Source: JAAZBG01 sp964390065
GTDB lineage: Bacteria > Fibrobacterota > Chitinivibrionia > Chitinivibrionales > Chitinispirillaceae
Direction of reading: 5' to 3'
DNA length: 17,121 nt
Assembly (NCBI GenBank): GCA_964390065.1
Contig: CAYMGX010000086.1
Coordinates: 1 to 17,121, forward strand
Made by a program: the position numbers and the translations under genes. Each line of letters starts with the position of its first letter. Positions within the stretch are counted from its first letter, which is position 1. Below are positions 8,083 through 14,233 of this stretch, piece after piece. Under the pieces are notes generated by a model, which was not told where the DNA came from, did no database searches, and saw nothing but the letters and a program-made list of their open reading frames with translations.

Positions 8083-8133
8083 ACCATCCACCCCGTTGAT
8101 GTACGATAAGGTGGTACAGCGGGGTGCCATGGT
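8083..8133 (+). other. Long imperfect hairpin between ferritin-like gene and rlpA
   Basis: ACCAT (8083-8087) pairs with ATGGT (8129-8133). CACCCCG (8089-8095) pairs with CGGGGTG (8120-8126). TGTAC (8100-8104) pairs with GTACA (8114-8118) around a 9-base loop. About 17 base pairs form with small internal loops. No T-tract follows, so a simple terminator is unlikely. It may be an mRNA-stabilising or processing element, or a REP-like palindrome. Confidence 0.5.
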
Positions 8134-8207
8134 GATAGTATGATTGACAATGTTCCATCCACACCAACCGCGGCAGTTAGTCTGGTAAAATAGAGAAGGT
8201 TGATAGG

Positions 8208-8771
8208 ATGATTCGTTTTTATTCGATAGCAGGAAATGTTGTTTTAACTGCAATTGCTGCACTGTCACTTTCATGTTCAGTATCACCGCGTTATAATCAG
8301 GATACGCAAGTCATTCCCCGGCAGAAAACAAAACAGGTTATTGAGAAAACACCTTTTGTTATATCGGAACCGATATCCGAAAAAAGTGAAAAAAATACGG
8401 TAATTTCAAATAGCAGGGAAAGAATTACAGGTACTGAATCAGCCATACGTACTGGTAACGATACGATCTATACCTTCTATCAGCAGGGGATTGCAACCTA
8501 TTATGCAGATAAGTTTCATGGACGCAAGACTGCTTTCGGTGAACGATACAACAAAAAATTATATACCGCTGCACATCGGACTTTGCCGCATAATTCATTA
8601 GTAAGAGTTACTGCTCTTTCGAATAAAAAATCGGTTATTGTAAGGATAAATGACCGGGGACCGTTTACCAAAAATCGTGTGATTGATCTTTCAAATGCTG
8701 CGGCAGAGGAGATTGACCTTCTTACTCGCGGGATTACGAAAGTCACGATTGAAACAATTGATATTAAATAA
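8208..8771 (+). CDS. rlpA: RlpA family septal-ring-type protein (double-psi beta-barrel)
   Basis: RlpA proteins are outer-membrane lipoproteins or secreted proteins acting on peptidoglycan, in some species as lytic transglycosylases on strands lacking stem peptides. The barrel occupies ~94-183 with the full family pattern: GIATYYADKFHGRKTAFGE at 94-112, YTAAHRTLP at 119-127, NDRGPF at 148-153, IDLSNAAA at 159-166. A hydrophobic leader ends at LSLSC, so C23 could be lipidated, though position -3 is serine rather than the preferred leucine. Residues ~25-90 are a polar linker. No SPOR domain is present, unlike the E. coli protein. AGAAGG lies 8 bases before ATG 8208. A weak terminator-like hairpin lies ~90 bases after the stop. 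Confidence 0.85.
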   Translation: MIRFYSIAGNVVLTAIAALSLSCSVSPRYNQDTQVIPRQKTKQVIEKTPFVISEPISEKSEKNTVISNSRERITGTESAIRTGNDTIYTFYQQGIATYYADKFHGRKTAFGERYNKKLYTAAHRTLPHNSLVRVTALSNKKSVIVRINDRGPFTKNRVIDLSNAAAEEIDLLTRGITKVTIETIDIK

Positions 8772-8858
8772 ATCCGCAGGTATAAATTATTTAAAATTCT
8801 AACCTCTCCTGTTCTGACGGTATTATTGTAAAACGGAATGCAATCGCATTGCTGCAAC

Positions 8859-8890
8859 AAAATGTGATAAAAGTCGCATTTTTGTATTTT
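8859..8890 (+). terminator. Probable Rho-independent terminator of rlpA
   Basis: AAAATGTGA (8859-8867) pairs with TCGCATTTT (8874-8882), one wobble, loop TAAAAG, followed by TTG and then TATTTT. The stem is AT-rich and the T-run interrupted, so termination would be partial. The rest of 8772-9036 shows no gene, only small hairpins such as GCAAT/ATTGC near 8840. Confidence 0.45.
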
Positions 8891-9036
8891 CACAGATTCC
8901 TTTTTTGGGAATGTTGTTTGTATATCGTTTGTGTGTCCCGATGCTGCAATAAGATGATAAAAATTCTTAATATGCTTAAAATCAACATATTATAGATAAT
9001 TAACGGTACCATGACGATTGGGGGGGCTGGCAATTC

Positions 9037-9053
9037 TACCCGTTTATAGGGTA
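9037..9053. promoter_or_regulatory. Inverted repeat TACCC-N7-GGGTA upstream of the sigma-54 promoter
   Basis: Perfect 5-bp inverted repeat (9037-9041, 9049-9053) just 11 bases before the -24 box, preceded by a run of seven G (9020-9026). A sigma-54 activator usually binds farther upstream, so this might be a repressor or architectural-protein site. Function is inferred. Confidence 0.3.
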
Positions 9054-9063
9054 TTATTTTAAT

Positions 9064-9079
9064 TGGCATAATGATTGCT
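9064..9079 (+). promoter_or_regulatory. Sigma-54 (-24/-12) promoter of the small RNA
   Basis: TGGCAT-AATGA-TTGCT matches the sigma-54 consensus TGGCAC-N5-TTGCA/T, with the invariant GG (9065-9066) and GC (9077-9078) at the required spacing. Initiation about 12 bases past the GC falls at ~9090, the base before a perfect 13-bp hairpin. No coding start follows in the transcript, so the promoter appears to serve a non-coding RNA. Confidence 0.7.
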
Positions 9080-9089
9080 TTAGTATAAA

Positions 9090-9250
9090 TCATGCATCAG
9101 ACTATCCCCAAAAGTCTGATGCATGGCCCTATCAAGGAGCTTATTGATATCTGTGTAGGTGTGTGGTATCAGTATGCGGCTTAACACTGAACGATATGGG
9201 TATGTAGGTAAAAATCGGGGCATATCCGCTATGCCCCGATTACTTTTTTT
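9090..9250 (+). ncRNA. Candidate sigma-54-dependent small RNA, three hairpins
   Basis: From the predicted start to the terminator is ~160 bases. Hairpin 1: CATGCATCAGACT (9091-9103) pairs perfectly with 9113-9125 over a 9-base loop. Hairpin 2: TTGATATC (9144-9151) pairs with GGTATCAG (9165-9172), two wobbles. Hairpin 3 is the intrinsic terminator at 9213-9241. Between hairpins 1 and 2 lies an unpaired AAGGAG (9134-9139), which could mimic a ribosome binding site or offer a GGA motif to an RNA-binding protein. No ORF of useful size with a normal start exists inside it. It does not look like 6S, tmRNA, RNase P or SRP RNA. Targets are unknown. Confidence 0.6.
9213..9250 (+). terminator. Strong Rho-independent terminator of the small RNA
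   Basis: AATCGGGGCATA (9213-9224) pairs perfectly with TATGCCCCGATT (9230-9241) over loop TCCGC, followed by AC and seven T. A 12-bp GC-rich stem with a T-tract is a textbook intrinsic terminator. No protein gene ends near it, which implies a non-coding transcript. Confidence 0.88.
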
Positions 9251-9269
9251 AATCCATGCTAATTGTCCC

Positions 9270-9299
9270 TTGACTCTCTGTAGCGGCAAAATGCATATT
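9270..9299 (+). promoter_or_regulatory. Probable sigma-70-type promoter of the small basic protein gene
   Basis: TTGACT (9270-9275, 5 of 6) and CATATT (9294-9299, 4 of 6) are separated by 18 bases. The predicted start near 9306 leaves a ~44-base leader before ATG 9350. It sits just after the small RNA terminator, so the two units are separate. Confidence 0.5.
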
Positions 9300-9349
9300 T
9301 AGTGATTCCTAAATAACGGAATTTCTATTTTTGAAAGGAACCCGGTTCG

Positions 9350-9445
9350 ATGTCCAGCGTAAAAAAGAAAAGAAAAGCCAAGATTAATCGGCATAAAAGA
9401 AAAAAGCGTCGGCGCCTGAACAGACATAAGAAAAGAAAAGTATAG
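9350..9445 (+). CDS. 31-residue AURKAIP1/COX24-type (bS22-like) ribosome-associated protein
   Basis: The product starts MSSVKKKRKAKINRHKRKK and ends RKV. More than half of its residues are Lys or Arg, with histidines in the pattern SVKKKRKxKxxxHKxKKxxRxxRHKKR. This matches the tiny bacterial proteins annotated as AURKAIP1/COX24 domain-containing, related to mitochondrial mS38 and to actinobacterial bS22. By that analogy it would sit on rRNA in the small subunit. AAAGGA (9334-9339) lies 10 bases before ATG. It is a single-gene unit: own promoter at 9270-9299 and a strong terminator at 9501-9524. The ORF is short enough that routine annotation can miss it. Confidence 0.78.
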   Translation: MSSVKKKRKAKINRHKRKKRRRLNRHKKRKV

Positions 9446-9500
9446 TTTATAAACTGTTAATTTCCTTTTATTATGATTGCAGGATATGCACAAAGTTTTT

Positions 9501-9524
9501 GGGTGGAGTAATCCACCCTTTTTT
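9501..9524 (+). terminator. Rho-independent terminator after the small basic protein gene
   Basis: GGGTGGA (9501-9507) pairs perfectly with TCCACCC (9512-9518) around GTAA, followed directly by six T. Confidence 0.9.
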
Positions 9525-9616
9525 ATATCTGCACTTTTTCAATTTGTCAATTAACGTGATATGCGTTTTGTGAAAGCAGTAACTACTACCTGGCTACAGA
9601 CTGCGAAAACGTTTTT

Positions 9617-11758
9617 ATGATTCAAATAACCGGTATCATTCACGATATTACATTCCATAATGAGGACAATGGCTTTACCATTATGAATATGGATATTGCC
9701 AATGGTACCCGCATAACGTGTGTCGGAACGCTTTTGTCAATTAACAAAGGTGAGAATCTTCAATGTCAGGGAGAATGGACTGTCCATAAAAAGTATGGAC
9801 GTCAGTTTGAAATCAGAAGTTACGAAATCGTACGGCCGACAACACCTGAAGGTATTGAGGCGTTTCTCGGTTCTGGAATTATTCCTTATATAGGTCCATC
9901 ACGGGCTAAGGCAATTGTAAAAGTATTTGGTGAAAATGCACTTGATATTCTGGATAATAATCCTGATAGCCTGAAACAGGTCCCTGGAATCGGGAAAAAA
10001 TACAGTGAAAAAATCAAAGCCGTCTGGGGCACCCATCGTCATCTCCGTACGCTCATGATGTTTTTACAGGAGTATGGGGTTACACTTAATCTTGGAATGA
10101 AAATTTACAAAGCATATGGACCTGATGCCCAGAAGAAAATTTGCGAAAATCCGTATTCACTGGTTGAGGAAGTCTGGGGAGTCGGATTTGTTAAAGCAGA
10201 TCAGATTGCCCAGCGTATGGGATTTGCACACGATTCATATAAACGGATCAAAGCCGGTTTGATTCATGTCATGCAGGATGAATGCAGTAAAGGTCATGTG
10301 TATCAGTTGTATGATGATCTGAAAAAAAAAGCTGCTGAAATTCTTGATGTAACGGAAGAGAGTGTTGTTTTTTCCATTGATCATGCGATTGATGCTAATC
10401 TTTTCATTAAAACCGGAGACTGTATTTATCTTCCTCACTATTATGATGCCGAGATGTTTGTGGCATCAGATCTCAGACAGCGTATGCTTCATAACGTAAA
10501 TATTGTTTCCCGGGACAAAATCGAATCGTATATCAGCGCCTATAAACAGCAACATAATTGGGAGCCTGATCCGCGACAGATTGATGCATTTACGATGGCG
10601 GTGTCAAATCAGTTGTTTATTCTGACCGGCGGACCGGGTACCGGGAAAACAACAACGCTGCAGCTTATTGTCGGTTTCTTTCAATCGATCAATAAAAAAG
10701 TGCTTCTTGCGGCACCAACTGGACGTGCAGCCCAGCGGATGGGAATGCTTAGCGGTTGTGAAGCGCAGACAATACACAGGCTCCTCGAATATAAACCATC
10801 AGAAAACGGTTTGCTTTTTGGAAAGAATGAATCAAATCGTCTCGAATGTGATATACTCATCATTGATGAAGTATCGATGATTGATCTGCTTCTTATGAGA
10901 AGTCTGCTGACGGCTTTAAAGTACGGAACGTGTCTTATATTGGTAGGTGACAGTAACCAGTTGCCATCCGTGGGTGCAGGAAATGTACTTGCCGATTGTA
11001 TTGCCAGCAGACTGATTCCTCATGTCAATCTTACAACCGTATTCAGGCAGGCTGCGACAAGTAAGATTGTTACGAATGCACATGCAATTATCCGGGGTCA
11101 GATGCCTGTTTTTACAAATACCCAAGGCGATGATTGCTTTCTGCTTGTACGTGAGGATGCTCAGGAATGTCTTGACACAATTTTAAATCTTGTAAGCGAA
11201 CGTCTCCCTGCACGGTATGGATTCGATCCTGTTGATGATATCCAGGTGCTTGCGCCAATGCATAACGGACTGCTTGGAACAGAAAATCTTAATGGACTGC
11301 TGCAACAGCGGCTTAATGAGAATCCGCATAAGCTTGTCAGAGGAAATAAAACCTATTTTTCAGGCGATAAGGTGATGCAGATCAGGAATAATTATGATTT
11401 TGGGGTTTTTAATGGTGATTTTGGGAAAGTTGTTGCTGTTACACACGAAGAGTCACTTGTTGTAGATTTTGATAAAAAACGAATACGTTATGAATTGAAG
11501 GATCTTGATGAACTTCAACCGGCATATTGCATCAGTATCCATAAGAGTCAGGGGTGTGAATTTAAAGCGGTAATTATTCCGGTATCAACACAACATTTTA
11601 TCATGCTTCAGCGAAATCTTATTTATACAGCAGTAACAAGGGCAAAAAAAATGTGTATCCTCGTGGGTACTGAGAAAGCGTTGTCGATCGCGATTAAAAA
11701 CGACAGCGCATTGAAACGAAACTCAAGGCTTGCCGCAATTCTTGCCGGGAGATCGTGA
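9617..11758 (+). CDS. recD2: RecD2-type ATP-dependent DNA helicase (SF1B, 5'-3')
   Basis: DNA repair helicase of the RecD2 class, found without RecBC, that unwinds DNA 5' to 3'. Residues 1-~90 form the OB-like N-terminal domain. A helix-hairpin-helix region follows (~90-210), including VPGIGKKYSEKI. The motor has Walker A GGPGTGKT at 338-345 with K344, Walker B IIDEVSM with D417-E418, motif III VGDSNQLPSVGAG, the UvrD-C2 segment SIHKSQG, and motif VI TAVTRAKK. Its 713 residues fit the RecD2 range (~700-850). ATG 9617 matches the expected N-terminus, but no Shine-Dalgarno is visible upstream, so initiation may be weak or leaderless-like. It appears to be a single gene between the 9501-9524 terminator and a gene-poor stretch. 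Confidence 0.9.
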   Translation: MIQITGIIHDITFHNEDNGFTIMNMDIANGTRITCVGTLLSINKGENLQCQGEWTVHKKYGRQFEIRSYEIVRPTTPEGIEAFLGSGIIPYIGPSRAKAIVKVFGENALDILDNNPDSLKQVPGIGKKYSEKIKAVWGTHRHLRTLMMFLQEYGVTLNLGMKIYKAYGPDAQKKICENPYSLVEEVWGVGFVKADQIAQRMGFAHDSYKRIKAGLIHVMQDECSKGHVYQLYDDLKKKAAEILDVTEESVVFSIDHAIDANLFIKTGDCIYLPHYYDAEMFVASDLRQRMLHNVNIVSRDKIESYISAYKQQHNWEPDPRQIDAFTMAVSNQLFILTGGPGTGKTTTLQLIVGFFQSINKKVLLAAPTGRAAQRMGMLSGCEAQTIHRLLEYKPSENGLLFGKNESNRLECDILIIDEVSMIDLLLMRSLLTALKYGTCLILVGDSNQLPSVGAGNVLADCIASRLIPHVNLTTVFRQAATSKIVTNAHAIIRGQMPVFTNTQGDDCFLLVREDAQECLDTILNLVSERLPARYGFDPVDDIQVLAPMHNGLLGTENLNGLLQQRLNENPHKLVRGNKTYFSGDKVMQIRNNYDFGVFNGDFGKVVAVTHEESLVVDFDKKRIRYELKDLDELQPAYCISIHKSQGCEFKAVIIPVSTQHFIMLQRNLIYTAVTRAKKMCILVGTEKALSIAIKNDSALKRNSRLAAILAGRS

Positions 11759-11808
11759 CGTGCGAGTAGTTGCTTTACATGCGATTAGATGTTGAAGGAA
11801 CTGATAAA

Positions 11809-11943
11809 ATGATGATCGATTTACGGGTGATTTATCTTTTGGGCCGGCAAAAGGAGCTGAAAATAATAAAAAAGTGCAGAAATATAGAAAATGTAATTTA
11901 TATTTCTTTGATGGAGACCATTCGTAATTCTATATTACAATAA
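11809..11943 (+). CDS. Possible 44-residue small protein, unrecognised
   Basis: A 44-codon ORF starts at ATG-ATG (11809) with GAAGGA about 9 bases upstream, 50 bases after recD2. It begins MMIDLRVIYLLGRQKELK and ends NSILQ. No family is recognised and no signal or membrane segment is clear. An ORF this long can occur by chance in AT-rich DNA, and two hairpins overlap it (CTTTTG/CAAAAG at 11836-11853 and AGAAATATA/TATATTTCT at 11878-11907). The remainder of 11759-12069 holds only the tRNA promoter. Confidence 0.22.
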   Translation: MMIDLRVIYLLGRQKELKIIKKCRNIENVIYISLMETIRNSILQ

Positions 11944-12023
11944 TCATTAAGGCACGTGAACTTATTTGCTTTGAGAAATACTGTTGCTACTGGCATTAGA
12001 GACCTTATTTCAAAACGTTTGGC

Positions 12024-12053
12024 TTGAATGTACAGTGCTCCTGTTTATATATT
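12024..12053 (+). promoter_or_regulatory. Probable promoter of tRNA-Arg
   Basis: TTGAAT (12024-12029) and TATATT (12048-12053, 5 of 6) are 18 bases apart. Initiation near 12060 would start ~10 bases before the tRNA. Confidence 0.5.
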
Positions 12054-12069
12054 TAAACGATACTATTAC

Positions 12070-12143
12070 GCGCCAGTAGCTCAGTTGGATAGAGCGTCGG
12101 CCTCCGAAGCCGAAGGCCACAGGTTCGACTCCTGTCTGGCGCA
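12070..12143 (+). tRNA. tRNA-Arg (anticodon CCG)
   Basis: Complete cloverleaf: acceptor GCGCCAG/CTGGCGC (12070-12076, 12136-12142), D-stem GCTC/GAGC, anticodon stem TCGGC/GCCGA around CTCCGAA with CCG at 12104-12106, T-stem ACAGG/CCTGT with loop TTCGACT, discriminator A. It reads the CGG codon. CCA is not encoded and must be added. No clear terminator follows; transcription may run toward the STAS-PEGA gene. Confidence 0.95.
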
Positions 12144-12296
12144 GTAATCATGTTGCTATTTGATTTGTGATGCTGACAAAGTGGATGTGTCTGTGGATGC
12201 GAGTGGTTCCACTGGTCGTAAAAGATTAGAGCTTAATAGAGAAAAAAATCCTGTTTTATTCAGGTTAACCGTGAAAATATAAACATAAACTTACTT

Positions 12297-12312
12297 AAAG
12301 GAGGTTAATATT
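12297..12312 (+). promoter_or_regulatory. Strong ribosome binding site with apparent AUU start codon
   Basis: AAAGGAGG (12297-12304) is followed after 5 bases by ATT (12310-12312), in frame with the STAS-PEGA coding sequence. A stop in that frame lies at 12286-12288. No ATG, GTG or TTG occurs between it and TTG 12394, which lacks a Shine-Dalgarno and would delete the first STAS strand and helix region. AUU starts are rare but known, e.g. in infC. Confidence 0.6.
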
Positions 12313-14205
12313 AACTTCCATATTCGTTCAGCCGGAATTTTTGATGTCATTGAACCGGTACTTGATGATGGTGAGGTTTTCGATTCGACACTGTTGAAAG
12401 AAACCATATCCAACTATATTGCAACCGGTAAAAACAATGTTTTGATTGACCTGATTCAGTTGGATTACATTTATTCAGACAGCATGAACGTTATCATGGC
12501 CCTGAATAGAAGTGTTACTGAAGCAGGTGGAAACTTTGGTTTGCTTCAGGTACGTCCCGAAGTAATTCAGATTCTTCAGAAGGCTGGAATTGCAAATGCA
12601 CTTCGGATTTTTAATTCTGATGATGAGGTCGAAAGTTTCTCTATGTCTCTGATGCAGAACCAGCAGCAGGGTTTTGCGCAACAGCCTCAACAGTCTCAAT
12701 CGGAATTCGATCAACTCAGATCAGAAATCGGATCGGTTTTTGGAGGACCAGAGCAGCCACTACAGGACTTTGGAAATCAGGGATATGCTCAACAGCAACA
12801 ACCCCGGCAACCGTCGCGTCCAATGCAACAACCTCAGAGTCCGTACGCTCGTCCAGGATTTCCGACGCAGCAACCACAATTTCAGGGACGGCAGTTTACA
12901 CCTCCACCTCCACCGCCTCTTACACCATCAAGGCCGATTGTTCCTCCCCCCGTTCAAACCGGAGGGATCAGCGGACCACAGAAACCTCCTGTTCGTCCAC
13001 CATTCTCTACAGATCAATCAAGAATGGGGTCACAGCAGCAACAGGAATTTACTCCTGAGATGCAGGGTTTTCCTCAAGCTTCTCAGATACCTGTTCAGCC
13101 TAAAAAAGCAGAATCTCCAATATCTTCATCATTTAGTGATGAGCTTGAAGGGATTGCACCAAAAACTGGAAAATTCCGCACTGAGTTGTCATCAGCCCGT
13201 GCGGATGCAATAGATAATGAAGACGATATTCTTTCTGATGATATGCAGAAAAAGAAATCTCCTGTTGGTATTATTGTTGTAGTACTTTTACTAATAGCTC
13301 TTGCCGGGGCTGGTTATTATGCCGTGACGTCAGGGTTGATTAATCTTGGGGGAAAGTCTCAATCGACTACGCAGAAACCGGCAGAGACAAAACCAGTTGC
13401 GACGCAAGCTCCTGCAACACCTCCTCAGGCACCGATCGAGCTGGAGCCTACACCACCTCCGCCGGCTCTGGAACCAGTAAAACCTGAACCGCCAAAAGCT
13501 GAGCCACCACGACAGGTACCGGTAAAGAAAGAATCAACTGCACCGAAAAGAGTTGCTCAAAGACCCGCAAAAGCTCCTGTTGCTGCAGCACAACAAGCTT
13601 CTGCTAACAAGCTTGTGATTACTTCAACACCTGCTGGAGCATTTATTTCTGTCAACGGGGAGATGATTGGAAAAACGCCATATACCTGGGATAAACCGGT
13701 GTTTGGTCCTATTTCAATTGAACTTTCCAGAGCAGGGTATAAATCAACATCCAGGGACATAGAATTTACCGGGGGCAGCATAAGTGAAAATTTTATTCTT
13801 GACAGGGAACTTCCACCACCACCGCCAAAGGCTGAACCAGTAGTGGAACCAGAACCGGAAACGAGACGTCCTGAGCCAGTTGTGACATCGACTCCAGAGC
13901 CGGTATCAACACCAGTTGCTCCGGTATCGACACCGGAACCATCAAAGCCAGCGGTGTCAACACCAGCTGCCTCAACTCCTGTTGCATCAAGTGCCGGGGG
14001 TGATGCATCAATTTATTTTGCATCATTACCTCCGATTGCTGAAGTCTATCTTAACGGTAAACTTGTTGGACGGACAAACGTTGCAGAGCTTAAGCTTCCA
14101 TCCGGTACACATGTACTTAGGTTTGTAAAGGGACCTAAAGAAGTGACACAGGAGATTACACTGCAACCAGGAAAGAACCCATCACGCCTTATCCGACTTC
14201 CTTAA
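12310..14205 (+). CDS. STAS domain - transmembrane - two PEGA domains protein
   Basis: With the ATT start the protein has 631 residues. A cytoplasmic STAS domain fills ~1-108 (DLIQLDYIYSDSMNVIM at 47-62, the usual switch-serine region). A long Gln/Pro-rich disordered linker follows (~112-300). KKKSPVG leads into one membrane helix (~318-342), and the preceding lysines predict N-inside topology. Outside, Pro-rich linkers separate two PEGA domains: PEGA1 at 433-~500 (TSTPAGAFISVNGEMIGKTP) and PEGA2 at 565-631 (SLPPIAEVYLNGKLVG). STAS domains bind signalling partners; PEGA domains occur in surface and envelope proteins and may bind wall or other ligands. A bridge between cytoplasmic signalling and the envelope is inferred. 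The M23 peptidase gene begins 28 bases later, so the two are probably co-expressed. No named family with this architecture is recalled. Confidence 0.8.
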   Translation: MNFHIRSAGIFDVIEPVLDDGEVFDSTLLKETISNYIATGKNNVLIDLIQLDYIYSDSMNVIMALNRSVTEAGGNFGLLQVRPEVIQILQKAGIANALRIFNSDDEVESFSMSLMQNQQQGFAQQPQQSQSEFDQLRSEIGSVFGGPEQPLQDFGNQGYAQQQQPRQPSRPMQQPQSPYARPGFPTQQPQFQGRQFTPPPPPPLTPSRPIVPPPVQTGGISGPQKPPVRPPFSTDQSRMGSQQQQEFTPEMQGFPQASQIPVQPKKAESPISSSFSDELEGIAPKTGKFRTELSSARADAIDNEDDILSDDMQKKKSPVGIIVVVLLLIALAGAGYYAVTSGLINLGGKSQSTTQKPAETKPVATQAPATPPQAPIELEPTPPPPALEPVKPEPPKAEPPRQVPVKKESTAPKRVAQRPAKAPVAAAQQASANKLVITSTPAGAFISVNGEMIGKTPYTWDKPVFGPISIELSRAGYKSTSRDIEFTGGSISENFILDRELPPPPPKAEPVVEPEPETRRPEPVVTSTPEPVSTPVAPVSTPEPSKPAVSTPAASTPVASSAGGDASIYFASLPPIAEVYLNGKLVGRTNVAELKLPSGTHVLRFVKGPKEVTQEITLQPGKNPSRLIRLP

Positions 14206-14233
14206 GGATATGATGCGTTGGGTGGAGTTTTAA

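Noticed and set aside
9090..9250. 6S RNA or SRP RNA
   Set aside because: The 5' and 3' ends do not pair into one long interrupted helix as in 6S, and the SRP tetraloop core is absent.
12674..13213. 179-codon plus-strand ORF inside the STAS-PEGA gene
   Set aside because: It is the alternate frame of the repetitive Gln/Pro-rich linker and shows no domain; the real frame continues through STAS, membrane and PEGA segments.
13793..14026. Minus-strand ORF of 77 codons
   Set aside because: It is a shadow of the Pro/Thr-rich linker before PEGA2, with low-complexity composition and no start signal.
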